Source: Syntrophotalea carbinolica DSM 2380
GTDB taxonomy: Bacteria; Desulfobacterota; Desulfuromonadia; Desulfuromonadales; Syntrophotaleaceae
NCBI RefSeq assembly: GCF_000012885.1
Contig: NC_007498.2
Coordinates: 558,001-622,000 of the forward strand
DNA length: 64,000 nt
Direction of reading: 5' to 3'
The notes below the pieces were generated by a model that was not told the DNA's origin, ran no database searches, and worked only from the letters and a program-made list of their open reading frames with translations. A program made the position numbers and the translations under genes. This document shows, in pieces, positions 25,584-34,545 of this stretch; position 1 is the first letter of the stretch, and each line of letters opens with the position of its first letter.

Positions 25584-25685
25584 TTAGTTGGTCTTCTTGT
25601 CCATCAAGATGTAATGGGAAAGACCGGTACCGTTTGCCGCGCAGGATTTGCGGTAGGCAATGACTTCTTTACGCTTTTGCTTCAT
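25584..25685 (-). CDS. cbpA: CbpA-type precursor peptide, 33 residues
   Basis: A 33-residue reading frame, ATG 25683-25685 to TAA 25584-25586, preceded by a near-perfect AGGAGGTGA site seven bases before the start. The peptide is very basic at the N-terminus, has a central RKSCAANGTGLSHY segment with a single Cys (C15), and a KK-rich tail. It lies directly upstream of the radical SAM/SPASM gene on the same strand. The strong ribosome site, position and composition match a RiPP precursor; from memory it is like CbpA peptides near cobalamin genes. C15, the Gly-Thr-Gly or the His-Tyr are plausible modification sites. Confidence 0.85.
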   Translation of the reverse strand: MKQKRKEVIAYRKSCAANGTGLSHYILMDKKTN

Positions 25686-26004
25686 GCAATCACCTCCTTT
25701 CGTTTTGGATGGGTGGAACAAATCTCATCCCATCTTGTTACGACGGATGTTGTTATATTTGGTTTTCAATCAATCAACTTCAAGACCGCGGGGTTGCGCC
25801 CCCGCCCGGCGCCTTACTCTTTTAATGCGCCTCAAAAGAGTAAGCAGAAAAGTGCGCCCCGATTCCTTGCCCGCCTGCGGCGGGTTCCCTCCACTACGCG
25901 ACCGTCGGGCGGGCGGAGAAGATTCGCTGCGCTCAGTCCTCCGTCTGGTTCGCCCGTCGTTTGCTTCGCTCCGGCGGCGTCACAGGGGGAAGACATTCAA
26001 AACC
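25686..26004. repeat. GC-rich repeat-like region E between cbiC and cbpA
   Basis: No gene seen. From about 25785 a second kind of repeat-like sequence appears, with a GGGGTTGCGCCCCCGCCC palindrome and a TTACTCTTTTAATGCGCCTCAAAAGAGTAA inverted repeat. Its organisation parallels copies A-D (GC hairpin, then a TTACT...AGTAA stem) but its sequence differs. The stretch nearest cbpA must contain that gene's promoter; no clear hexamers were found. Confidence 0.55.
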
Positions 26005-26682
26005 TCAATCTTTGTCACTGTCTGCTAACGCCAACTCACACAGCGCGTGAATCACGCTGACCGCCAGCGGCGAACCGCCGCGTCGCCCTTCGATGGTGAT
26101 ATAGGGCACACCCATTTCCATCAATTCCTGCTTACTCTCCACCACGTGGACAAAACCGACCGGCATGCCGATGACCAGTGCCGGCCGCAGACCGGTTTCC
26201 TGGATCATTCGATTGAGTTCCAGCAGTGCGACCGGTGCGTTGCCGAATACTGCGATGCCGCCGTGCAATTTATTCGCAGCTTTGCGCACGGCGAACAGGG
26301 AGCGCGGCAGGGCTTTCTGGCGGGCTATGGCGGCAATGTCGGAGTCGGCCACGTGGCACAGGATCGACTCCGGCTGGTAAGTGGGACACACCTTTTTCAG
26401 GCGCGCCTGCGACAGCCCCGAGCGGATCATGTTGGAATCGGCGTAGATGGGGGCGCCGCTGCGCAGTGCCCGGCAGGCCGCCTCAATGGCGTCGGACGAA
26501 AAGCGCACCATGTCGAGCAGGGAAAAGTCGGCGGTGGTATGTACCATGCGTCGTACCACCGGCCATTGTTCCGGTGTGAATGCATGAGCCGGAGTTTCCT
26601 GATCGATGATGGCGAAGGAACGATCTTCGATCTGTTGCCCGCTCAAGGGGTTGTTCAGTAAATCGTGGATCAACGGTTTCAT
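26005..26682 (-). CDS. cbiC: Precorrin-8X / cobalt-precorrin-8 methylmutase
   Basis: 225 residues from ATG 26680-26682, with GGAGA before it and overlapping the cbiA stop. The catalytic His is in RMVHTTAD (H48). Other conserved features are IYADSNMIRSGLS, CHVADSD, and the C-terminal GMPVGFVHVVESKQEL and EGRRGGSPLAVSVIHA. It moves the C11 methyl to C12 to give cobyrinate. Third gene of the cobO-cbiA-cbiC module. Confidence 0.96.
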   Translation of the reverse strand: MKPLIHDLLNNPLSGQQIEDRSFAIIDQETPAHAFTPEQWPVVRRMVHTTADFSLLDMVRFSSDAIEAACRALRSGAPIYADSNMIRSGLSQARLKKVCPTYQPESILCHVADSDIAAIARQKALPRSLFAVRKAANKLHGGIAVFGNAPVALLELNRMIQETGLRPALVIGMPVGFVHVVESKQELMEMGVPYITIEGRRGGSPLAVSVIHALCELALADSDKD

Positions 26683-28058
26683 GATTCTCCTCGGCAAAAA
26701 TCGACAAAGGCCCGGGCCGCGCCGGGGCGGCTGGCAAAATGGGTGTGGACGTAGCTGGCGAACAGGCGGCCGCGTTGATAGCCCTCCGCTACCGGTTTAT
26801 TGGAACGGCGATAGCTGACCTGCCAGGCGCTCTGCCAGCCCGGAGCGGCCGGTTCGGCGATGGCCTCGGAATAGTGGAATTCATGACCGCGCAGACACGT
26901 CCCGGCTGGACCGAAAGGTCCATGGGCAAGATGCCGGACTTCCGCATAACCAAGGCGCTTGCGGGTGGCGAGCATGCGGGTGGCAAAGGGCAGGGCGCCG
27001 GTCATGGCATGTCGACTGCCGTCACGCAGTTCGATCCCTTCGGACAGGTACATAAGTCCGCCACATTCGGCGTAGATCGGGCGGTCGGCAGCGGCGAAGT
27101 CGGCTACAGCCTGACGCATGGTCTGATTGGTTTCCAGGGTGTCGGCATATTCTTCGGGGTAGCCGCCGCCCAGCAACAGGGCATCCAGATCGGCAGGCAA
27201 GGTATCGTCATGCATCGGCGAAAAGCGCACCAAAGTCGCACCGGCATCTTCCAGAGCCTGGAGATTGTCCGGATAGTAGAAGTGAAACGCTTCGTCGAAC
27301 GCCATACCGATGCGGACCGGGCGCCCCTCGGTGCTGGAGGCCGTTGCGGCGACACCAGGAGTTGCCGGCACCTTTTCAGCCAGGTCGAGGATGCGGGGCA
27401 TATCCAGTTGTCGCTCCACGGCATCGGCCAGAGTGTTCAGGGCTTCTGAGGTAAGATGCTGGCGGTCGGCGGTGACCAGACCCAGGTGGCGACTTGGTAA
27501 AGGCGGCAGGGAATCCCGTATTACCGTGCCGGTCAGGGGTGGCATCCCGGCCGCGCAAAGGGCTTCCGAGAGCCAGTCGCCATGACGCGTTGAGCCGCAG
27601 CGGTTGGCAATGACCCCGGCCAGATGCAGGTCGGGATCGAATTCCGCATAACCTTTCACAAGTGCTGCGAGGCTGCGGGCCATGCCGTGAGCGTTGACCA
27701 CCAGCAGCACCGGCGCATCGAGCCAGCGTGCGATTTCGGCGGTGCTGCCTGCCGCAGCGGCGGGGTCGGCGCCGTCGAACAGCCCCATGACCCCTTCGAC
27801 GATGGCGATATCCGCATCGGCGGTGGCTGTTGCAAAACGGTCTCGCACATAGCGCTCGCCGCACATCCAGCCGTCGAGGTTGATACAGGGCCGTTCGCTG
27901 GCCAGGGACAGCCAGGTCGGGTCGAGGAAGTCGGGTCCGACCTTGAAGGTCTGGACTTTCAAGCCTCGCCGACGCAGAGCAGCTGTCAGCCCCAGGGTCA
28001 GGGATGTTTTACCGGCGCCGCTGGAGGTGCCGGCGATGACCAGTCTCGGACAACTCAT
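26679..28058 (-). CDS. cbiA: Cobyrinate a,c-diamide synthase
   Basis: 459 residues. An N-terminal P-loop domain (GTSSGAGKTS near residue 10, VGPDFLDP) and a C-terminal class I glutamine amidotransferase-like domain (LLLGGGYPEEYA and the nucleophile Cys in YAECGGLMYL) are both complete. It amidates carboxylates a and c of cobyrinate using ATP and glutamine. The coding region starts three bases after the cobO stop and overlaps cbiC, so the three genes form one unit. Confidence 0.96.
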   Translation of the reverse strand: MSCPRLVIAGTSSGAGKTSLTLGLTAALRRRGLKVQTFKVGPDFLDPTWLSLASERPCINLDGWMCGERYVRDRFATATADADIAIVEGVMGLFDGADPAAAAGSTAEIARWLDAPVLLVVNAHGMARSLAALVKGYAEFDPDLHLAGVIANRCGSTRHGDWLSEALCAAGMPPLTGTVIRDSLPPLPSRHLGLVTADRQHLTSEALNTLADAVERQLDMPRILDLAEKVPATPGVAATASSTEGRPVRIGMAFDEAFHFYYPDNLQALEDAGATLVRFSPMHDDTLPADLDALLLGGGYPEEYADTLETNQTMRQAVADFAAADRPIYAECGGLMYLSEGIELRDGSRHAMTGALPFATRMLATRKRLGYAEVRHLAHGPFGPAGTCLRGHEFHYSEAIAEPAAPGWQSAWQVSYRRSNKPVAEGYQRGRLFASYVHTHFASRPGAARAFVDFCRGES

Positions 28059-28060
28059 AG

Positions 28061-28591
28061 TCAGAACTCCACGCCGGATTGCGCCGGTCGGCCCTGTTGC
28101 AGGCCGTGCTTGACGCAGCGCATTTCGGTCACGGTATCGGCCAGCGCGATAAGTGCTTCCGTTGCATGGCGGCCGGTCAGGGCCAGGCGTAGCCGTGCCG
28201 GTGCCTGTTGCAGCAGTTCGGTCACGGATGTCTCCTCCAGCAGTCCGGCGGCGATGGCGCCGCAGATCTCGTCCAGAACCACCAGATCGTAGTTGTCGGA
28301 CAGGACGGCATCACGGGCCAATGCCCATCCTTCTAAGGCAACTCGTTGATGCTCATTAAAACGCGGGTCGTCGCGGCGTTTCGGTACGAAACCCAACCCG
28401 CGGCGTACGAATTCTACCCCCGGGAGTTTCTCTAAAGCGGCGATCTCGCCACTGCCGGTGTCCGATTTGAGGAATTGCACGACCTTGGTGCGCATGCCGT
28501 GACTGCTGGCTCGCAACACCATGCCCATGGCGGCAGTGGTTTTGCCTTTGCCGTCGCCGGTGAAGATGAGGATGCGTGGTTTATCGTTCAT
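28061..28591 (-). CDS. cobO: Cob(I)alamin adenosyltransferase (CobO/BtuR type)
   Basis: 176 residues, normal length for the CobA/CobO/BtuR class. The P-loop GDGKGKTTAA is at residues 13-22 and the DLVVLDEICGA strand corresponds to Walker B. It attaches the 5'-deoxyadenosyl group that the radical-type enzyme ethanolamine ammonia-lyase requires, a functional link to the two eutBC genes. It begins the cobO-cbiA-cbiC module just downstream of repeat copy D. Confidence 0.95.
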   Translation of the reverse strand: MNDKPRILIFTGDGKGKTTAAMGMVLRASSHGMRTKVVQFLKSDTGSGEIAALEKLPGVEFVRRGLGFVPKRRDDPRFNEHQRVALEGWALARDAVLSDNYDLVVLDEICGAIAAGLLEETSVTELLQQAPARLRLALTGRHATEALIALADTVTEMRCVKHGLQQGRPAQSGVEF

Positions 28592-29171
28592 TAGGGATAC
28601 CCTTTCGGTTTTAGAAACTCCCTGAGTTCTGGTGCTCAGTGCTTAGCCTTAAAATCAAACATCGGCGGGACGCGCCCCGCCAGGCGCCTTACTTTTTGTC
28701 CAAGCCCACAAAAAGTAAGCAAAAAAGGGCTTCCCCTGCGGGGGGGGCAGGTCGCGAAGGGCAGAGATAATTTGAACAGTTGAACCATTCAACACCGTCT
28801 ATGGTTTCTTCGAGCTCCCCCTCGGCCGGAAGGTGAGTGGTCGTTACGAGACCTATTCCTTTTGCGAGGCGGGCGTCAAAAGGCCGTTGGGTGAAAAACT
28901 AAAACTAAGCCTCAGTCAAAACTGGAACTTGTAGGATGTGCTGAGGTACGAAGCGCATCGATTGCGAGGCTGTCAGCTGTTTCACCGGGGTTCCCTTCCT
29001 TTCGAGCGTTGGCCGCAGGCCCGCTCGATTTCTCCTTTTGCGGAACGGGCTAAGCTTGTGTTGTTGGGTAAACCCTTAAAGGCAACCCCTTTATTTCTCC
29101 GGTTGCATCCGATAGGTTTTCGCGTCCCGCAACTAATCACCAATCACTAATCACTGTTTTTTACCTCGAAC
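28592..29171. repeat. Repeat copy D (full length) between cbiB and cobO
   Basis: No gene seen. About 28665-29165 is a full-length copy, similar throughout to 20843-21350 and in the same orientation, ending in ACTAATC-type heptamers. It separates cbiB from cobO, so cobO may not be on the riboswitch-controlled transcript. Confidence 0.8.
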
Positions 29172-30116
29172 CTAAAACACCATCCACCGCACCCCGATGA
29201 ATGCCACCGCCGCCAGCAGCGAGGTCAGCAGCATCAGCTGCACCGCCGCTGCGATGTGCCTGGTTACCAATGGCTGACCGATATCGCCGAAGTACGGCAT
29301 GTCGGTCAGCTTGCCCTGGCGGTAGACCGGGCCGCCCAGCTGAATCCCCAGGGCGCCGGCGGTGGCGGCTTCGCTCCAGCCGGAGTTGGGGCTGGGGTGG
29401 TTGCGCCAGTCGCGTAGGGCGATGCGCCAGGTGTGTTGGGGGCGCAGGCCGAGCAGGGCGGATGCGGCTACCGTGAGCGGCAGGGTCAGGCGCGCCGGCA
29501 GGTAGTTGAGCACGTCGTCGAGGCGGGCCGAGGCCCAGCCGTACTGCAGGTACCGCTCGTTTTTGTAGCCGAAGGTCGAGTCGAGGGTGCTTGCGGCCTT
29601 GTACGCCATGGCGCCGATCGGACCGAGCAGCACCGCCCAGAATAGCGGCGCGGTGACGCCGTCCACGGTGTTTTCCGCCACGCTTTCCACCGCCGCGCGT
29701 ACCACCCCGGACCGGTCGAGGGGCGCGGTGTCGCGGCCGACCAGCCAGCCGACCCGCTGCCGGGCCAGCTCAAGATTGCCGAGGCGCAGGGCCTTGAGCA
29801 CCTGCCAGGCATGCGCGGCCAGGTCGCGGGCAGCAATGCAGGTTGAGAGCAGCAGGATGCTCAGGGCGTCACCCGCCCAGGGGTGCAGGCGGTATGCTGC
29901 ACTAAGCAGCAAGGCGGAGATTGCTGCCGTGGCGGTTACGACGATCATGGCCGTGACGATACCGGCCAGTCGCGGGTTGGCGATGCGACGGCGCAGCGGG
30001 GCTTCCAGGGCCATGGCCAATTGCCCCATGCCTTTCACCGGATGCGGCAGGCGGCGAGGGTCGCCCCACAGCAGATCGAGGCCGATGGCGGCCAGTATCT
30101 GCATCTCGAGTGTCAT
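29172..30116 (-). CDS. cbiB: Adenosylcobinamide-phosphate synthase (CbiB)
   Basis: 314 residues with several membrane segments. Family motifs are LDLLWGDPRRLPHPV near the start, ESVAENTVDGVTAPLFW in the middle, KAASTLDSTFGYKNERY, and the C-terminal PSPNSGWSEAATAGALGIQLGG. It joins aminopropanol phosphate, or threonine phosphate derived material, to adenosylcobyrate. The ATG at 30114-30116 overlaps the stop of the cobD-cobQ fusion as ATGA, so supply of the linker and its attachment are encoded back to back. Confidence 0.95.
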   Translation of the reverse strand: MTLEMQILAAIGLDLLWGDPRRLPHPVKGMGQLAMALEAPLRRRIANPRLAGIVTAMIVVTATAAISALLLSAAYRLHPWAGDALSILLLSTCIAARDLAAHAWQVLKALRLGNLELARQRVGWLVGRDTAPLDRSGVVRAAVESVAENTVDGVTAPLFWAVLLGPIGAMAYKAASTLDSTFGYKNERYLQYGWASARLDDVLNYLPARLTLPLTVAASALLGLRPQHTWRIALRDWRNHPSPNSGWSEAATAGALGIQLGGPVYRQGKLTDMPYFGDIGQPLVTRHIAAAVQLMLLTSLLAAVAFIGVRWMVF

Positions 30117-32707
30117 CGCAGCCCCATGAGACGGTAGAGGGCCGGGATGTCGATGCTCTGGCGCACGATGTCGGCCAGTCGTTCGAAGGCCGGTTCCAGG
30201 TCGTAGCAGACCTGCACCGTGCCGTAGGGTTTGAGACCCTTGCGCTGCCGCAAGCGGTCGATGAACCAGCGGCGGAAACCATCCGCATCGAACAGGCCAT
30301 GCAGATAGCTGCCCCATACCAGGCCGTCGTCGCGGCAGGCACCCATAGCCTCGCCGTCGGAACCGATCAGCGCCGGCGGGATCGGGTCGCTGTGGCTCTG
30401 GCCGTGATGAATTTCGTAGCCATGGACTTTCAGTCCCGAAATGCGATGCCGTGCTTCGCTGCGGGTAAGGGTTTTGTCCTGCTCGAGGACGGTGTCGATG
30501 GGGAGCAGACCGAGGCCTGTCAACTCGGTTCCCGGGGACTCGATGCCGTGGGGATCGTCGATGGAGCGTCCGAGGATCTGATAGCCTCCGCAAATGCCGA
30601 TGATTTCACAGCGACCTTCGGCAGCCAGTTGTTCCAGGCTGCGGTCAAGACCGACGGCGCGTAAAAAGGTGAGGTCACCGATGACATTCTTGCTGCCTGG
30701 AACGATAACGGCATCCGGTTGCCCCAGATCCTGGATGCGGCGTACCGTGCGTATGCGGACATCCGGCTCGATATGCAACGGTTCGATATCGGTGAAATTG
30801 GAGATGTGCGGCAGGTCAAGGACCGCGATATCCACGGCATCCTCGCTAGAGCGTGTATCGTTGAACATGCCCTCCTTGAATCCCACGGAATCCTCTTCGG
30901 GAAGGCCCAGGTCCTTCACGTAGGGGACCACACCGAGGATCGGACGACCGGTGTGCTGCAGGGTGTAATCGAGCGCATCCTTGAGCAGGTCGGCCTGGCC
31001 GCGGAAGCGATTGACGATAAATCCCGCGACCTGAGCACGTTCGCGTTCCGACAGAACCTCCATGGAGCCGACGAAGGAGGCGAACACGCCGCCGCAGTCG
31101 ATGTCGCCGACCATCAGCACCGGGGCCTGGGCGAACAGGGCCATTTTCATGTTGACGATGTCGTGGGCTTTGAGATTGACCTCGGCGGGGCTGCCGGCGC
31201 CTTCAAGCACCATGGCATCGTGCTCGGAGGCCAGGGAGTCGTAGCACTCCTTGACTCGCTCGAAGGCTTCGGCCTTGTAGCGGAAATAGTCCATGACTTT
31301 CATGTTCCCCACCGGCTTGCCGCACAACACTACCTGGCTGCCCGTTTCGCTGCTCGGTTTGAGCAGGATGGGATTCATGCGTACGTCCGGATCGAGGCGG
31401 GCAGCCTGGGCTTGCACAACCTGGGCGCGACCCATTTCGCCGCCGTCGCGGGTGACGAAGGAATTGAGGGACATGTTCTGGGATTTGAAAGGGGCCACCC
31501 GGTAGCCGTCCTGCAGCATGATGCGGCACAGGGCCGCGGCCAGTACGCTTTTGCCGGCGTTGGAACTGGTGCCCTGGAACATGATCGCCGGGGTATGGCG
31601 TCGCGTGGTGACCAGGGGGGCCAGGAACAGTTCCTGGCGCAGGGCTGCCACCAGTTGCCGGTTTTCCGGTTCGGTACGTACCGCGACCCGGAAGAAGCGC
31701 CTGTCGAGTCCCTCGAAATTTTCGCAAATCCGGATCGCCAGCCCGCGCTTGATCAGGCGGTTGGCCAGGGTGCGGGCGTCCATCGATTTGCGGTCGCAAC
31801 GGAGCAGCAGGAAATTCGCCTGGCCCGGATACACCGTCAGGTACGGAATTTTTTCGAGTTCATGGCGTAATGTGTCACGCAGAGCCGTGACAGCGGTACG
31901 CGATGCGTGGATGTACTCGGCATCGCGCAGGGCGGCTTCACCGACCTGTTGGGCAATGGTGTTGACGGACCAGGGGGGTTGCAGAGATTTGACTTTCCGC
32001 ACCAGGGCTGGTGACGCAACAGCCAATCCGAGGCGTAACCCAGGGATAGCGAAAATTTTGGTCAGGGACAGCATGACCACGACATTGGCGGGACGGTTGA
32101 TTGTGAGGCTGTCGAAATCTTCCACAAAATCCGCGAAGGCCTCGTCGACCACAAAAGTCGTGGTGGGAAAGCGACGGGCAAGCGCCCGCAGGCGTTGCGC
32201 ATCAAGGCTGCGGCCGGTGGGGTTGTTGGGGTGTCCGATGGGCACGATGACAGGGCTGCCCTTCAGTTCTTCAAGGGCGGTTTCGAGTATCTCGAAATCG
32301 AACGCGAAGCCGTTGTCGGCGGTAAGCGGCAGGGTATGAACCGTCAGACCGGCGATGTCCGCGGCGGTCGCGTAATCGACGTAGCTGGGCACGGGAATCA
32401 GGGCATGACGGACCCCGAGGGCATGGGGCAACAGGTAGAACAGCTCCGTGGAACCGTTGCCTATGAGAATTTCATCTGCGTCGACACCATAGCGCCGGCA
32501 AGCGGCGTCGACCAGGGCCAGTCCTTCGGGGTCGGGGTAGTGCACCAGCGAACTGATGCTTCCGCTGATACGGGAACGCAGCCATTCGGGTGGACCGAGC
32601 GGATTGATATTGGCTGAAAAGTCGAGCAGCGATTCGGGATTCACCCCAGCTGCCATGGCCAGTTGTCGCAGGTGGCCACCGTGGCGCCAGTTGCCGGATT
32701 CCGTCAT
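30113..32707 (-). CDS. Fused threonine-phosphate decarboxylase (CobD) and cobyric acid synthase (CobQ/CbiP)
   Basis: 864 residues. Residues 1 to about 365 are a PLP-dependent class I/II aminotransferase-fold protein matching CobD (NWRHGGHL, SANINPLGPP, HPNNPTGR, the PLP Lys in SLTKIFAIPGLRLG). From about 370 the chain is a complete CobQ: P-loop-like GTSSNAGKS, KSQNMSLNS, LEGAGSPAEVNL and a glutaminase domain with the Cys in IGICGGYQILG. ATG 32705-32707 with AGGA upstream is preferred over a TTG overlapping cobS. CobD makes aminopropanol phosphate and CobQ amidates the corrin; they act at neighbouring steps, and here they are one polypeptide. Confidence 0.93.
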   Translation of the reverse strand: MTESGNWRHGGHLRQLAMAAGVNPESLLDFSANINPLGPPEWLRSRISGSISSLVHYPDPEGLALVDAACRRYGVDADEILIGNGSTELFYLLPHALGVRHALIPVPSYVDYATAADIAGLTVHTLPLTADNGFAFDFEILETALEELKGSPVIVPIGHPNNPTGRSLDAQRLRALARRFPTTTFVVDEAFADFVEDFDSLTINRPANVVVMLSLTKIFAIPGLRLGLAVASPALVRKVKSLQPPWSVNTIAQQVGEAALRDAEYIHASRTAVTALRDTLRHELEKIPYLTVYPGQANFLLLRCDRKSMDARTLANRLIKRGLAIRICENFEGLDRRFFRVAVRTEPENRQLVAALRQELFLAPLVTTRRHTPAIMFQGTSSNAGKSVLAAALCRIMLQDGYRVAPFKSQNMSLNSFVTRDGGEMGRAQVVQAQAARLDPDVRMNPILLKPSSETGSQVVLCGKPVGNMKVMDYFRYKAEAFERVKECYDSLASEHDAMVLEGAGSPAEVNLKAHDIVNMKMALFAQAPVLMVGDIDCGGVFASFVGSMEVLSERERAQVAGFIVNRFRGQADLLKDALDYTLQHTGRPILGVVPYVKDLGLPEEDSVGFKEGMFNDTRSSEDAVDIAVLDLPHISNFTDIEPLHIEPDVRIRTVRRIQDLGQPDAVIVPGSKNVIGDLTFLRAVGLDRSLEQLAAEGRCEIIGICGGYQILGRSIDDPHGIESPGTELTGLGLLPIDTVLEQDKTLTRSEARHRISGLKVHGYEIHHGQSHSDPIPPALIGSDGEAMGACRDDGLVWGSYLHGLFDADGFRRWFIDRLRQRKGLKPYGTVQVCYDLEPAFERLADIVRQSIDIPALYRLMGLR

Positions 32708-32730
32708 GGTTTCATATCCTTTATGGTTTC

Positions 32731-33477
32731 TCAAGTACCGCCGACCGTGCCAAGCGCTGCCGCTACCAGGGCGGGAATGAACTCCACCAGTTCGCAGGTT
32801 GCACCGAGGGTGTCGCCGGTAAAGCCGCCTATCTTTTTTTTGCTGTAAGCCGCCAGCAGCAGGGTGCCCGCCAGGGCTGCCATGGCCGCTATCAGACCCG
32901 TATAGCTTTGCAGAAGCCAGCCGCCGGCCATCAGAGCTGTTGCGGCCAGCAGGGCCTGTATCCCGTCGGTGCTGAAGACCCCGGCCAGACCACCGGTGGT
33001 GCGTGCATAGGGGAGGGCCGTAAGGCTTACCGTCAGGGATGCGCGTCCCGCCAGAGGCATGAGGACCAGAGTGGAGGTGCGCAGTGGCTCAGGAACCGCG
33101 GCCAGGGTTACGGTTTTCAGCAGCAGCAGGCCGCAGATGGCCATAATGCCCATGGGGCCGCTGCGGCTGTCGCGCATGATTTCAAGCATGCGTTCGCGGC
33201 CGCGACTACTGAAAAAACCGTCGGCTGTGTCGGCCAGGCCGTCCATGTGCAATCCTCCGGATGCCGCCAGCATCATCAGGACACTGAAGGCGCTGACCAC
33301 CGTCGGCGGCAGAAAAAGTCCCAGACCGAAATCGAACAGGGCGACGACTCCGCCGATCATGGCTCCGACCAGGGGGAACCAGATCGGACTGCGGCCCAGG
33401 TCGCATTCGTTTCCGTGACAGCGGGCCGGTAGCGGCAGAATGGTGAGAAAGCCGAGGGCGGCGAACAGGCTTTTCAT
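32731..33477 (-). CDS. cobS: Adenosylcobinamide-GDP ribazoletransferase (cobalamin synthase)
   Basis: 248 residues, integral membrane. The metal-binding motif in GGLHMDGLADTADGFF and the following SRSGPMG motif are those of CobS; PLPARCHGNE near the N-terminus is also typical. It joins GDP-cobinamide and alpha-ribazole (phosphate) in the final assembly. It starts seven bases after the cobT stop and is followed after 23 bases by the cobD-cobQ fusion. Confidence 0.95.
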   Translation of the reverse strand: MKSLFAALGFLTILPLPARCHGNECDLGRSPIWFPLVGAMIGGVVALFDFGLGLFLPPTVVSAFSVLMMLAASGGLHMDGLADTADGFFSSRGRERMLEIMRDSRSGPMGIMAICGLLLLKTVTLAAVPEPLRTSTLVLMPLAGRASLTVSLTALPYARTTGGLAGVFSTDGIQALLAATALMAGGWLLQSYTGLIAAMAALAGTLLLAAYSKKKIGGFTGDTLGATCELVEFIPALVAAALGTVGGT

Positions 33478-33483
33478 GGGTTG

Positions 33484-34545
33484 TTATTTCCCCTGGCTGA
33501 CGGCGGCTTCATCAAAGGTTGCCATTTCGGTAAGAAGGCGCTTGGCACCTTCCACCAGGTTCATGGCCAGGGCTGCGCCGGTTCCCTCACCGAGGCGGAA
33601 ATCAAGGTCCAGCAGCGGTTTTTTACCCAGCCGGGCCAGCGCCAGTTGGTGCCCCTGTTCGATGCTATGGTGTGCGGCGATCATGTAGTCCACCGATGCC
33701 GGCGCCAGGGACTGCGCCAGCAGGGCGGCGGCAGTGCTGATGAATCCATCGATGATGATCGGTTTTCGCAGGGCCGCGGCCCCCAGGATCAACCCGGCCA
33801 GTCCGCCGATTTCGAAACCGCCGACTTTGGCCAGCACGTCAAGACCGTCATGGGGGTCGGGCAGGTTGGTTTGTAGTGCGCGTTCGATGACGCTCACCTT
33901 GTGTTTGCGCCGGTTATCGTCGATACCGGTGCCGCAACCGGTCGCCTGGTCCGCTGTGGCATCGGCCAGCAGCGCCACGATGGCACTGCTCGGAGTGGTG
34001 TTGGCGATGCCCATTTCGCCGGTGCCGAACAGATCGGCTTCGCCGGCAAAGGTGTTCGCGATTTCGATACCGGCCTCCAGGCTGCGTACTGCCTGCTCTC
34101 GGGTCATGGCAGCTCCCAGCGCCATATTCGCTGTGCCGGGGGCGATGCGCCTGGAGAGGATCTGGCCGCTGTCGACGAGGTCCGAAAGGTCGCAGGCCGC
34201 CCCCATATCCACCACCTGCACCCGTGCATTGGCGACCCGTGCCAGTGTGCTGATACCCGCGCCGCCATTGGCGATGTTGGCGACCATCTGGCCGGTGACT
34301 TCCTGGGGAAAAGCGCTGACGCCTTCGGCCGCCACCCCATGATCGCCCGCCATGGTCACGATCAGGCGCCGATCCACCGGCGGCTGCAGGGAGCCGGTCA
34401 TGCCCGCCAGGTCGAGGGCCAAATCGAGCAGCCGGCCCAGAGCCCAGTGCGGCATGGTCAGGCGGTCGAGGCGGTCTTTGGCCTGGCGGCGAATATTTTC
34501 ATCTTGAGGCTTGATCCGGGCGACGGTGGTATGGAGCAGATTCAT
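33484..34545 (-). CDS. cobT: Nicotinate-nucleotide:dimethylbenzimidazole phosphoribosyltransferase
   Basis: 353 residues, normal length. Key segments are TMAGDHGVAAEGVSAFPQEVT, the NGGAGI motif, GEMGIANTTPSSA and, near the C-terminus, LGEGTGAALAM with the catalytic Glu. It activates the lower-ligand base for cobamide assembly. The ATG overlaps the cobU stop and has GGAGA upstream. Which base is used cannot be read from this window, as no bluB or bza gene is present. Confidence 0.96.
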   Translation of the reverse strand: MNLLHTTVARIKPQDENIRRQAKDRLDRLTMPHWALGRLLDLALDLAGMTGSLQPPVDRRLIVTMAGDHGVAAEGVSAFPQEVTGQMVANIANGGAGISTLARVANARVQVVDMGAACDLSDLVDSGQILSRRIAPGTANMALGAAMTREQAVRSLEAGIEIANTFAGEADLFGTGEMGIANTTPSSAIVALLADATADQATGCGTGIDDNRRKHKVSVIERALQTNLPDPHDGLDVLAKVGGFEIGGLAGLILGAAALRKPIIIDGFISTAAALLAQSLAPASVDYMIAAHHSIEQGHQLALARLGKKPLLDLDFRLGEGTGAALAMNLVEGAKRLLTEMATFDEAAVSQGK

